Source: Tiliqua scincoides
Taxonomy: Eukaryota > Chordata > Lepidosauria > Squamata > Scincidae
Length of the DNA stretch: 64,000 nucleotides
Assembly (NCBI RefSeq): GCF_035046505.1
Contig: NC_089822.1
Coordinates: 106,905,307-106,969,306, forward strand
Direction of reading: 5' to 3'
Shown: positions 38,412 through 51,300 of the stretch, piece after piece
Position numbering within the stretch: the first letter of the stretch is position 1
How the letters are laid out: every line of letters starts with the position of its first letter
Translations under genes and position numbers: made by a program
Notes under the pieces: generated by a model
What the model saw: the letters and a program-made list of their open reading frames with translations, nothing else
Told to the model about the DNA's origin: nothing
Database searches by the model: none

Positions 38412-38500
38412 AGTCTGCAATCCTATGCACGCTTTCCTGGGTGTAAACCCCACTGAAGACAAACGCCACTTACTTCAGAGTAGAGAAGCACAGGATTGGG
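38412..38500. mobile_element. 85-bp palindromic element beside the tandem array
   Basis: TGCAATCCTATGCACGCTTT and CACTTACTTCAGAGTAGAGA arms. Oriented opposite to the adjoining array. Confidence 0.6.
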
Positions 38501-38506
38501 ATCTGC

Positions 38507-38878
38507 GAGCCCGATCCTAGGCATGTCTGCTCAAAAGTAAGTCCCCTAAAAGTCAGTGGGGTTTACTCCCAGGTAACTGCGGTTAGGACTGTAGCCTCAG
38601 AGGCCAATGCTATGCATGTCTACTCAGAAGTGAGTCCCCTAAGAGTCATTGGGGTTTACTCCCAGGTAACTGTGGTTAGGATTGCAGCCTCAGAGCCCAA
38701 CGCTAGGCATATCTACTCAGAAGTAAGCCCCATTAGAGTCAATGGGGCTTGCTCCCAGGTAAGTGTGGATAGGATTGTAGCCTCAGAGGCCAATGCAATG
38801 CACGTCTGCTCAGAAGTAAGCCCCATTAGAGTCAATAGGGCTTCCTCCCAGGTAAGTGTGGGCCGGATTGCAGCCTGA
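38507..38878 (+). repeat. Tandem array: four 91-93-bp units of the palindromic element
   Basis: Units start near 38507, 38600, 38693 and 38786. Each runs GAGCCCAACGCTAGGCAT-like start, TCTACTCAGAAGTAAG, GGGGCTTACTCCCAGGTAA, then GGATTGCAGCCTCA. Period 93, so an open frame repeats a 31-residue motif (YSEVSPIRVNG...SQVSVDRI); I regard that as a by-product. The array lies between the two divergent start codons. Confidence 0.85.
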
Positions 38879-39191
38879 GTGAACATGCCCGGGATTGCTC
38901 CTTGGGATGTGTTCCTCTGGAGCAGCCTCTCAGCAGCACGCACGGCTTCCCCCATGGAGCTTGCATGCGGTGACTCGGGAGTAGGGGTCCCCATCCCACG
39001 CGAGGCACTGCTTGGGGCAGGCGTAGCCTGCATGCAAAGGGGAGCTGAAGCCCTGTTGCGAGAGCAGCCGGCCCGCAGCGCTTTGCTGGAGCGAGCGGCT
39101 CTGCCTGCTCCCCTCCTCCCGGCGCTGGCCAAGCTCCGCCTCCAGCAGAAGGACGCGGCAGGCAACGCGGTGCTTTCCGTCTCTGCGGGCT

Positions 39192-39347
39192 ATGGAAGAG
39201 GCGAAGAGCTGCGCGCTGCTGGCGCTGCTGGGAGCAGCCCCGCTCCTCTACCTGGTCTTCGTGCGGCGCGTCACCGGGCACTCGCGCACCTTTCGCTGCA
39301 GGCAGCCCGGGCTGGGCGAAGTCAACGGGGAGCCGCCCGCGGACGCG
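39192..39347 (+). CDS. FAAH-like exon 1
   Basis: Begins [20 protein letters not shown] and ends NGEPPADA, with hydrophobic residues 6-23. GGGCTATGG gives a purine at -3 and G at +4. Donor GCG|GTGGGT in phase 0. Confidence 0.8.
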
Positions 39348-42300
39348 GTGGGTGAGGGAGGGAAGCGCTTCGAATGGCGCCCGGGGCTGCTGGCTGCGCC
39401 TTTGGGAGGCGAGGTGGTCTGGCCTCCTGAGCACACCAGGGCAAGGGGTGACGTCGCTTGGAAGGTGGCAGGCACCTGTTCCTGGACGTGCGGTGGATGG
39501 GGACACAGGTGAGGCAGAGCCTCCCCACCGGGGTCCTTCAGATGTGAGGGACCCAAGCACCACAACCCACGCGCTCGGTGCTCTCTCTCCCTCCTGGTGT
39601 GGGTTGTGGGTGCTTGGGCACTTCACACTTTTTGAAGGACTCAGGTGAGGAGGCTCTGCCTCCCCTGCGGGTTGTGGGTGCTGAAGGTCTCCGGTTGGCA
39701 GGCTCTATCTCACCTGCCTCCCCACACAGAGCCTGTGGGTTGTGAGTGCTTGGGCATCACGGCAGTTTTCAAAGCACGGGGAGGCTCTGCCTCACCTGTC
39801 TCCCCATGCAGAGCCTGTGGCCTGTGGGCACCTCACAAGGCAGTGATGCTTTTCGAAGGACTCCCATGAGGAGGCTTTGCCTCATCTGCCTCCCCACCCA
39901 CCACACATCCCTGCTGTGCTGTATACATTTTCGATTCAGTTTTTGGAGAAGTCAGGACTAGAGAGTGGTTGGCATGGTGGCACAACTGGTTTCTGAATAA
40001 GCCTGGAAAGAAACAAGACTCAGAAGTAAGACAGAAAGTAACTAGATAGAAAGTGAAAAACGAAAGGAAAGCCAAACTTGCAGCAGCCATGAATTTATGG
40101 CATGTCTCCAAGCTGGCTGGATTTAAGAGGATGCCCGAACCCAATCCTGTTTCTAATCTAATCCTCCATTAATGCTCGTTCAGTCTGCATAACAGCTCCA
40201 TTCTTATAATGTCTTACACCCTAGTTATTTTCCATTTTGTCTAGTAAGCTGTTTTTTTTTTACTTCCTTCCCAATTTTTTGTTTTCCCAATGTTGCATAT
40301 ATGCATCAGGGACCAAATGTGTACACCTGTGGGCTGGGCAAAAATGGGTTAGCCTTGAACCCAGCTATTTTCAACCACTATGATTTTCAGTCATGCACAT
40401 TGCTGTGCCACAAATGTTCTGCAGGTGTGCTGTGGGAGTTTGGGGAAGGGTCATTTATTAGTAGGCCCATTGGAAGATGTGAGCCCCCAGCCAGCAGTGC
40501 ATTGCACCTTGTCCATTGTCAAAAAACTGATAGTGTGCCTTGACAATTTTAGCACCTTTTCAGTGTGCCACAGGGACATGGTGTGTAGGGGTGGCAGGTG
40601 AGGCAAAACCAGCCCACTGGAGTCTTCCAAAAAGCACCACCACTGCCACCAAAGCTGTGAGTGAGCAAACACAACCCACATGCTCTGAACAGCAACTGGA
40701 GTGCATAGGTTGTGTTTGCACACTTGCAGCTTTGGCAGTGGTGCTTTTAGGACGAATCCAGTTGGGGTGGTTTTGTCTCACCTGCCACCCCTATATCGCA
40801 TGTCCCTGAAGATTAGAAAGTTTGAAAACTGCTGGTCTAGCCTGAAAAAGAGTTGTGTCAAACTGTGAAGCAATCAAATCTTCCAGTCTGCCCTACTTCA
40901 CAGGACTGTTGTGAGAATAAAAATTAGATAGCACTATTTATAATGTCTTCATCAATAATAGCACACTGTAATGTAGAAGCTAATGTAGGAGCATTTCAAA
41001 GGTTAATAAAAATCCTGCACCACTTTCTTTAGCATAAGTCACCTGCAAGGGAAAAAAATAAAATCTGAGAATATACTATCCCTTGGATGTTTGCTTGATT
41101 TCAGCAAGGCCAGCACTGGCATCAGCTGGAGGCCTTGGGGCAACATCCTGCATTGCAGTCCCCAATAGCCTCTCTCTAACAGCATATTGAGCGCTATTGC
41201 TTTCTCTGGTGTTGAGTGGTTTAGGGGCAAGCTGGCCATGTCCAGCCTCTGCCACCCCTGAGCAAGGCTCAAGTGACTCTGCGTACAAAGGAAGAAGGTT
41301 GGACCAGGCTAATTTGCGTATGTTTGCAAGTGTTGCATGTAGTTAATAACATGGAGGTGCACAAATCTGGATTTGTAAGAACTGCAGTGAGCCAGATCAT
41401 AGACAAGCAGGCCAAGCTATTTTAAACTTGCTTAGGTAGCAGGGTTTATCTAAGTAAACATCTAGGCACTGTGCAAATAATGATTAAACGTAACTGTGTT
41501 TCCTCACTTTGCTAAACAGGTTCCCTAGTTCCATTGTGGGTGGCAGGGATCTTATCAGAGAAAAAAAGATTGGTAAATCAGTAATGGCAATAGAACAGGG
41601 ATGTCCAAACTTTTTGGCAGGAGGGCCATATCATCTTTCTGACACTATGTTGGGGGCAGAGGAAAGAAAAAAAGAATTAATTTACATTTAAAGTTTGAAC
41701 AAATTTGAATAAATGAACATATTAGAGATTGAACTTATATGAATGAAAGAATCTTGTGATAGCTCAAAGCCTTAGGCCTTGCACAAAGCAAGGCTGGCCT
41801 TTCCTTCACTGCTGTTGCTGCTTCACATACATGAAACAGCAAGCTGTAGAGGGAGCCCTTGGCCTGCAGCTCATGCAAGAGGTCTAACAGTTGGCCCTCA
41901 TGCTGAGAGCAATTGTGTTGGGCCAATGTGGGCTCCAGCGAGTCTCCGGCGGGCTAGAGGCTCATTGGAGACTGAGGGCTCCCCACAGGCTCGATTGGGG
42001 GGTCCCCGAGTGCTGCAAATGGCCCCCAGGCCAGGGTTTGAGCATCCCTACAATAGAGTAAGGGAAACTTAGAGAACAATACAATTTTTTTTAATAATAA
42101 AGGTTTTTTAAAACCTTTTTGTTTTTCCTGATTATTATTGCTACTGAGCAGGGCTCAGATGGGCAGTTGCAGAAGAGGGGGAAAGGGAAGCAGAGGAGAG
42201 GAACACATACATGTTCTGGTGTGTAATCTCATCACTCTGGCCCTTTTCCCAGTGGTGCTATATCCCTGGGACCAGGCTTGACTATGCCCCTGCAGTCATT

Positions 42301-45300
42301 GGCCCCCATTTGTAACCTAACAACTGTATTGTATGCTAATTGAAGTTTCAAAAAAAAAAAAAAGTCTTCAAAGGTGTCCCAGTGCATAATGCATTGCAGC
42401 AGTCCAGCCTAGAAGTTATCAGTCCACAGTAACTGTCTTTCCTAGAAGGATTTGTAACTTGGGCCCCTGGTGACAAAGCAAATTTATGTAGAGTCACTAG
42501 ACTGCATATAGGGAGAGTCCAACCCTATCCAGACTAGGATGACTATTACTACCACATGGGTCCGATGAACCACCACAGTTCCTTTGTCTTGACTTCATTG
42601 AGATTCAGTTCATTGGCCTTCAGTGTATGAGATTTGATGTCCTGACTCTGCAGTCCTGTTCACAAATGTTTTCATTTCTCTCTCTCTCTCTCTCTTAGTG
42701 GTGCCCCAGACTCTCCGGCTTCTTGCTGCAGCTTTTGGTGCACTTAGCCAACACTGTGAGTATCCAGTCAGTCGAACCTGGTTAATCAAGATTGTTGTAT
42801 GACTTTCCATGCAGCATCTCATTTTTCTTCATGAAGCATAATGGAACCCATGAAATCTGCAAGCACCACCCATTCTTGCAGGATGTGAATGAAATGGTGG
42901 TAATGAAGTTCTCTGAGCAACCTGAGTATAGATGTAGACATTAGACTGCCTGGGGCAGTGTGACCCAGAACACTGCTACTCAATGCCACCTTGAGTCCAC
43001 CACTGCTGCCTCTACACAATTAATAAAGGAAAAGAAGACAGCCACCTGCCATGCTTCTGGTTCAGTTTTTTCAGTTGCAGAAGTGTGGGACTTTTGGTTT
43101 GATTTAAAGAGACCATGCAGATGAAGGATCCCTTCATTCATGTAGTCCTTGTAAATGGAATCAGAAGCCCTGCATTTGAAGAAACTACTTGAGGAGCAAA
43201 ATAAGATGATTTCCTTTCTGCTTGTTTTTAGTGGGCAGAAAGCAGAGCAGTGTGGCTCGCATCTGTGTCAGACTGGAGCAAGATGGTGGCAGCAGCAGAC
43301 TCAAGATGAAGGGCACCTCAAATCTGCCACTTTCTGTGGTCCCATCCCTTCCCCCCCCACCCCTCCAATGCAACCTGCATCACTTCTCCTCATGGATGAG
43401 CCTCTCCTAAGGCTACCAAAACCATTTCAAAACTTACAGGCACTTGGCTGTGACTAAGGAGGGCCAGAGGAGAGCAGGATTTGGCTAGCAAAGGGAGAAT
43501 CTTGTGGCATTTCCCACTTAATCTTCTTTCCTCTGTCTTTATTCAGAAAGCAACACATTGAATCAATTCATGCTTTTAGGATATGTGAATACTTTATTGT
43601 CAACCCAATGGGCCACCTAGTTCAGTGTGTTATCAGCAGAACGGGATTGATCTGTAAATCATTTGGAAATGCAAAATGAACAGAAACCATTCAATATGTA
43701 TTCCTGCTAGCCTTCATGCATTTGTAATTGCACAAATAAGGAAAAGAATGACCATGTTCTACTCTTTTGTCATGTGCTTTTCATGTGCTTTTGTCATGTG
43801 ATCTAATTCAAGAGCTGACTTTGTTCATTGTATTTTGCTTCCTACTGACTGCACATCTGTGAACCAAGCCTATTTTGCACAGTCAAAAGGAACACCTGAA
43901 GCCTGTGTTGGCTGCAGCATCTGCTAGAAGGGTTGTCCTGTGCTGGATTATATCTTGGATCAGTGAATTTCTCTCAACAATTTTATGTGTTGCTAACTAA
44001 AGGTGTTACGCTAGGAACATTGTGAAGATCCTGGGAAGGCCATTGTGTCCTACTGGGCAGGGATGAAGGAAGAACAGAACACACAGTCCAAGTACATAGA
44101 CTTTCCCATGCAGCTGCATGTGTCTTCTGGGGTGTCTGTGGTTGACATAACACCCTGGCACAGACAGTCCTAGAAAAGGAAGTGCAGTCACCAGGAAGAG
44201 GCAGGGGGAAAGGGGTTCCCTTCCACATCCTCCCATCTTGTGAGCTCCGTAACTGGGGTTCCCTCATCACAGATCAGGTGCTAAAGAAGCATCCAAGAAG
44301 CAAAATTATTTGGCATCTCCTGGCCCAGCCACTTTGTGCTCCCATGGACTGTTGTGCTTTTGCCACCCACAAATGAGAACCTGAAGTGACTGGGCCCAGA
44401 GAGGTCCGAACAGAAATGGTCTGAAGGTGGGCTTATCACATTAAAAACAGTGTGATCACCCAGAAGGTTGGAGACGGGAGACATGATTACGTCATTATGT
44501 CACCTCCAAAGTCATGGCGAGTGCATTTCCAAAGCAGATTTATATTTAAAATTGCATACATCTGTATAGAAGCTAAGTAAAAGTCCATAGGAACTGTACT
44601 AGAATTGCAAACGCTTTATTTTTTTTTATCTTTCTCTTATAGGTCTTTGGGCAACTTTGTTTAATTCCACTTTTAATGAGGCAAGTATTTTTTTTTTTAT
44701 GTTAGTTCTTGAGTTGTGTTGCGAAACTAAAATATTTACTATTGCTTGCTGGAGGGACTGTTTATAAGTCTGAGGATTTTTCCTTCGGCCACACCTAAAG
44801 ATGGGTGGAGGAGATGATGCATGGTTTCCTTTCCTCTGGGGTTTTGGTTTGATTTAGTCTTTACTGCCAGCTCTGCTGAATTGGAGATCTGTATTTTTGC
44901 ATTCCCTGCACTGCCTCTGGGACATAAAGATAAACCTTCAAGGGCAATTTCTTGTTCTTATTTGCCCTAATGTGTGCTCTGTATCAAACAGATGCCAGGC
45001 ACAAGTGGTTGGCTTTCAGATGTGCCATTGTGAATCGAAGCAGCAGCATGCCCCATGAATGTTCAAGAACAAGCAGGGCAAATGGACGGAATGAGGGACA
45101 AACTGAGGGCATTCTAAATTCTCAGACTTTGGGTCCAGTCTTACGCAGCCCTCTAGCACTAATGTCGCCATGCAAATGGGGTGTGTGCAGCGTCATGCAG
45201 TGGGGAGGGGGCAGTCACAGAGGCCTTCTCAAGGTAAAGGAATGTTTGTTTCCTTACTTCAGGGCTGCATTGTGGCTGTAACTGCACTGGAAAGTTAGAT

Positions 45301-48300
45301 AGTATTGGGCTGTCTTGTGCTTTTTGCTTGGGCAAATCTTAGGGCCAAACACAGACTATTTTAAATTTCTTCCCAGCCCGCAGGTGTACGCATTTGATCC
45401 CTGTTGCGTATATGCAACATTGGGCTGAAATGGCTTAAATATATTTGCTGACCTGTTTGTAAATGGAAGGGGGTAATGCTTGAAAGAGGGCAAACCCCAG
45501 TGGAAGGGTAGGGTGTCTTTAGTACTGCCCACACCATTCTTCTGATCCTGATCATGTGCTTTTTTCCTGCAATAGCATATTGGTATGGCCATGTCTATAA
45601 GTTTTAGATTAGAAAAAATGTGAATTGTGAACTGAAATCCTCTGAATTCCATAACTGAGGATACATTGCACACCCTAAGCTGTGTAGTCATGCAAATCTA
45701 ACAACGCATGTTCTGCTTACAGAAGTAATTTGCCATTTGAATTTATTTTTAGCATGACCAGCGGCATAACTGGAAGGAGAGCTGCCCCAGGGCACAATTT
45801 CCAGGCACAACTTCCCCTTACCTGGGCTGCCCCTTACTTGTACTCTTCTGAACACGAACAGAACTGTGCTCTGGTCACATCTGGACGGTGTTCCAAGGCT
45901 TGGGACAGTCTTCCCATCCTCAAAAGGCTTGCTAAGGCATCTGGAATACCTTAGAACATCACTTTCAGATTTTTGGGCAAAACTGGAAGTGATGTTCTTA
46001 GGCCTTCCGGAGGCCTCAGAACACCCTCTGGACGCAATAGAAGCATAGCTCTGGTCTTACTCGGAGGGGGCAAGGGGTGGTTGCAAGTAAGGGGGGGCAG
46101 GACCCGGTGGCTACTGTGGGGGCAGCATTGCCACCTACTCTGGAGTAGTGCCTGGAACACAGTATCCCTGTGACCACCCCTCCAGCTATGCAACTGAGGC
46201 AGACTCCATCTTACGGGAGGTGGTGGAGGAGACTAGGTGCTGGAGGTGAGGTGGATGATTGACTTGATCTCATGGTCTCTCTGGTCACAGGATGCCTTGA
46301 GACAACCCTTCAAGATTTAGTCCTCTCCTGACCTTGGTGGGTGCTGTTGGTTTTTGGGCGCTACTTCTTGATAACCTGCAGTCGTACAATTACTTGTGTA
46401 AAATCCAGTGTTCTCTGATAAAAGGATCTCATTGGTATCTTCATTGGCAAAATCCACAAGACTCACTGGTGAAGGAAAACCACAGGTGACAGAGAGAACT
46501 GGTGTCATTATGAATTAGTTGTGGGCAGATGTACCTTACTCCAGGGATGTGCGATGTGGGGGCAGCAGGTGAGACAGTACTGTGACACTGGAGTCCTTTG
46601 AAAAGTGCCACTGTCACTGTGTGAGGGGCACAGGCACTCACAACTCATGTGCTCTGAACAGCGGCTGGAGCACTTGCTTGCACACTCACAGGTGCAGTGG
46701 CTCTTTTTGGAGGTTTCCAGGATGGCGGTTAAGCCTCACCTGTTACCCCACACCACACGTTCCTGCCTTTTTTACAAGCCTATTGCAGAACTTTCTTCCT
46801 TTTTCAGACTGATGCAGTTACATGTGCTTCTTTGCAGGATCAACAACTTTACAGTCCTACGCTCCCTTCATATTGTTGAAGACCCCACATTCATACCAGA
46901 GGTTGCTGAGGAAAGAAAATCTGATAATTCACATCCTGGAAATGACAGTGAGATTCTTAAGAGGCTGGTGGAGATAAGGCAAGTAGGGGATGGAAAAGGT
47001 CTGGCTGCAGCAGCTGCATGTGAAAAACAAATAGGTAGATGAAATTGGCTGTGTGTGTGGGGGGGGGTGAGAATCAACCTTCAGACTGTGGAAGAATGCC
47101 TAGATATACTGGGAAGCCAATGAAGGAAGATCTGTAGCCTCCTACCATGTCCACAGTACTTAGGCCCTCAATTCTTCAATGAGAAGATCAGTTATGATAA
47201 ACAAGCTGCTGGTTTGGGGTGCCAAATAGGCAGGGTGGTGGTATGGTTCATTGATAGTGCCTGGGCACTTGCTTGCATGGGAGCCTTTTTTAGGTGCCAT
47301 AGCTTCTGAGACTTGGTCAAAAGGTAGGTGAGAGAGGAGCTTCTCTCTGGCAGCACCTAGAGTGTGGGCATTGCTGCCTCAAGAGGTCCACTTGGTCCCT
47401 GTGCTTTTTGTGGGCTCCTGCACCATGAGAGGGGGATTCAGGGGTACATTGTACCTGGTTCCAGGGTCAAAAAGGGGTTAGGGGACCCAAAGGAGGGCAG
47501 CTGGAAATTTGCTGGAATCTCAGAAAACGTTTGCACATATTGCATGAAGACGAGCATTTGCATTTTGTGAAAGCCTATTTTTGTGAATTACGATATATAA
47601 AACTGTGATCCAATGGAGAAGGAAAGGGGCCAAGAATAAACTTTGTACTTCCTGATAAAATTCTTCTCAGAGGCCTGCTGGTGACCTTTCTGCTTAGGCA
47701 GGCTTTTGGCTTGTCTTCTGTTTCTAGAGATGGACAATCTGGAACAACTCAGCCTCTAAATGATTTGAATATGATCCAGTTCTCTCCTCTGTCATAGATA
47801 AAAAATCAGGTCATTAAACCAAGATAGTTTAGGGGATGGTTAATGCTAGCTTCAGCACTCTCCCCACCAATTCCTACTTGCCCCCTTCTTTACATACTGA
47901 GAAGTATATCAGTGGAATAGTAGTGACAATAAAGTGGGGAAGAGGCAGATTTTCCCCCCTTTATCTCTTCCCTTGGTGTTCTGCTTTGCAGCTCACTAGG
48001 ACAAGCGATGGCAGGGACTGGGGTGGTTTTTTCTTCCGCACCTTCATTATCCTTCTTTATAGCATGCTACTCCCTTGGGACTTTAGCCTCTTCAAGGGAT
48101 ATTGTAATTGCCAGGGAACTGAAGTGGGGGAGAGAAGGAGAAAAGAAAAGGTGGGAATCAGCCTTGCATGGTGGGATCCGCCTTCCCTTGCTTTCATGTT
48201 GCCAGCTCTCATGTGGGTTTATAGCTTTTCCTTCTTTCTCCATAGCTCATGTTCGCGCCGCAGCTTCAGCTTCAAAGGGATCTCGGATTATTTGAATTGC

Positions 48301-51300
48301 TACAGGTAAGAATTCAGATGTTCAGTGAAGCCATCTGTATTCTTGGGGTTATCCTCGCTTTATTTATGTGAGTTTCTATGAGAGGCTGCAACCTCTGTGT
48401 GATGCATTTTATAGTTCTCCATTCTCTCTCCCACAGCCAGTCAAAAATGACTCCAATGTATGTGTAGGATTGCAGCCTATCAGGAAGTAAGTCCCATAAA
48501 ACTCAATGGGGCTGACTTCTGAGTAGGCTTATATAGGAGTGCACTTTATGAATATTTTTGTTCTTTGTGTCTGTTGCATCTTCCTTCTGTTACTACATCC
48601 CGAATAACTCGTAGGATGTATATAAATGTATCTGCAAACAAGAGTACAGGTGAATGTTGCTTAGTGATGTTCTAAGCAGCAGTGGACTGCATATTTCACC
48701 CCCCTTGAGCCTCCGGGGCTGAGGGGAGCTATGCTCTCTTCACATCTGGAGGCTTTTCTGAGCCCCACAGAGGCCGTGTGCATCTGCATGCAGCCTCTGC
48801 AAGGCTCAGAATGGCCAAAAAGGCTGAAAAATCGCACTTCTGGTTTCCAAAAGGAAACTGGAAGTTACTTTTTTTGGCCTTATAAGGCATTCTGAGGCCC
48901 AGGGAAGCCCTCCAGAAGCTTCTGGAGGGCTTCCCCAGCCCACAGAATGCCTTATAAGGAAAAAAGTCAGTTGAAGTTGCAGTTTTTTGGCCATTCTGAG
49001 CCTAGCAGAGGCCGTGCACAGATGTGCAACAGCCTCTGTGGGGCTCAGAAAGGCCTCCATAGGCAAGAAGTGCACAGCTCCCCTTAGCTCTGGAGGTTTT
49101 GAATAGGTGACATTGTTTAACGATGACATCACTTAATGATGGGGGTGCAAGAACACACCCTGTGGTTGTGGGTTTTATATATTTGTTAGATTTATATTCC
49201 GCCTTTCTCCCAGAAGGGCACCCAAGGCAACTAACAATCAAACATTAAAATACAGAGTAAAATACAAATAAACATTAAAAATAAAAACAATTAAAAACGA
49301 TAAAATACACAACAGTCAGCAATAAAACGCGTAGTAAGAAAACATTAATTGGTAAAAGCAGCCCTTATAAGTCCTAAAAGGCTTTCCTAATTAAAAAAGT
49401 CTTCAGGCCCCACCAGAAAGTTAATAATGAGGACGTTGTCCTCACTTCAAAGGGGAGGGAATTCCATAATGCAGGTGCCGCCACCAAGAAGGCCCTGTTT
49501 CTGGGCACCATCTCCCTCACTTTTCTCAGTGGTGGCACAACCAACAGGGCCCCCTCTGATGACCTCCATTTTCTACTCTGGTTTGAGCTCTGCTCACCAC
49601 TTGCTTTTCGAATGACACATCTCCTGCCTCATCGAATGCCAATTTCCTGTGTCTGTTTGTCTTCCTTCTGTATACTTTAGGTGAACTGTCCACCTTTAAA
49701 AAACAAATTCAGGTACCATTCGTGTATATCCAATCAAATGTTTTTTTAGCACTGTACTTTAAAAAGTAATTTTTTAATATTGAAAACCGATTCCAAGGAG
49801 TAAAGCAGGTGGCTTTTGGCCCAGTTCTAAGAGGGCCTCACACTGCCAAAACTAGCTGCAACTTTTGCTGATGCTCTTTCTGGACCCAGTAGGCCAGGGG
49901 TGCTCATTGGCTCGAGAGCTACTTTGAAACCCAGCAAGGCCCGGAGATCTACCAGAGTTTTTTTTTTACAATGTTCGCGCCATCATAACATTTATGTGTA
50001 CAATGTATGTTGGTGTACCTTGAGCCCCACTGAGTATAACAGGACTTACTCCTGAGTAGACATGCCTAGGATTAGGCTGTGAGGCTGCAATCCTAGCCAC
50101 ACTTACCTGTGAGTAAGCCCCATTGAGTACAATGGGCCTTACTCCCGGCGTTTCCTCCCAGAGGCACCTGAAGGGGGGGGGGGTCGGCACTCCGCGATCT
50201 ACTCATTTTGCCTCGCGATCTACCGGTAGATCGCGATCCACCTATTGAGCACCCCTGCAATAGGCATATCATGACCATTGGAACATACTACCACCGTATT
50301 TAAAAATGGACAAGGGACCGTGATTCAAAGAGTGCCTCTGCTAACCTGAGACCCATTATTGCCACATCCTTGTCTTTGTTCCACTGGCTATAAGAATTAA
50401 TACTTTTACCGCACTCAAGATACCCACTATCTCTCTACAAATCAATATGACTGCATTCCTGTGCACACTTCCCTGGGCACAAGCCACATTGAACACAGTG
50501 GGCCTTACTTATGAGTAGTCATGCATAGGATTGGGCTGTCAGTCTCCTCTCACCCCAGAATTTAACAAGCAGGTAGAGTCTAAAATCTTCCAGATGGGTA
50601 GAAAGGCAAGCCTAGAATTCTTTTTTTTGATGGAGAGGGAATAACCTGCTAAGATCATCAGGACTGACACACTTTTGAAAGTACTATATTAATCCTATTA
50701 TTAATAACCCTTGCTAACTGGGCAGAGAGGCACCCTTCAAAGTGGTGTCTTCTTATAGATAGCAGAGGGAGAGCAACTGTCCCTCTGCACCTCAGCATGG
50801 CCTCGGATAATTAAATATAATGAAATCCACAGGTTTTGGGACCCTATAATCCTCCAAAGGAGGGGGAACTGCTATGTTGCCCTCACCTCCAGAGAGAGGA
50901 TGCACCTCCAGAGCCAGAGAGGATGCATACCTCACCTTCAGAGAGTGTGGGAGGCGTGGGGGGTCCCCCTGCATCCATGGATACGGGATCCAAAGATACG
51001 GAGGCCTCCTGTATTTGCCATTGTTTTGGAGCCTCATTTTGAATTCTTGCTTCACCCTGAATTGGGTTTCCACTTACGTAATCATGAGTGCTTATGTGAG
51101 TTGGGTTCCTACTGTGCCACATTAATACATCTCTGGCAAACTACCATGACCCAACTGGTTTCCTGAAGTCTAAGTTGTGCTGCTTCCCTTCAAGGAAAGC
51201 TGAACCATTTGGTATACCTTCTGTTTTTGAATTGCATCTCACTTGATGCCACTGGGCTTGGCTATCCTGGAATCTTGGGCCTTCATTCTTTGACTTACAT

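Larger units (their letters stand above)
38096..39191. promoter_or_regulatory. Divergent CHD1L / FAAH-like promoter region (CpG-rich)
   Basis: The two start codons are 1.1 kb apart on opposite strands. The ends of the interval (38.0-38.4 and 39.0-39.45 kb) are rich in CpG. Two CCAAT boxes on the CHD1L strand lie at 38212-38216 and 38244-38248, about 117 and 149 bases upstream of its ATG, the usual position for NF-Y sites. The middle holds palindromic transposon copies (38412-38878). No TATA box was recognised on either side. Whether one island serves both genes is inference. Confidence 0.65.

Noticed and set aside
38612-38878. Open frame with a repeated 31-residue motif
   Set aside because: Exactly follows the 93-bp tandem transposon array; a multiple-of-three period explains it.
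38832-39626. 264-residue minus-strand open frame over FAAH-like exon 1
   Set aside because: GC-rich shadow of the CpG-rich region and exon 1; no recognisable protein and CHD1L exon 1 is placed elsewhere.
46808-46837. Upstream acceptor for FAAH-like exon 4
   Set aside because: In frame, but the shorter exon keeps exact spacing with the plant homologue; kept only as a possible alternative.
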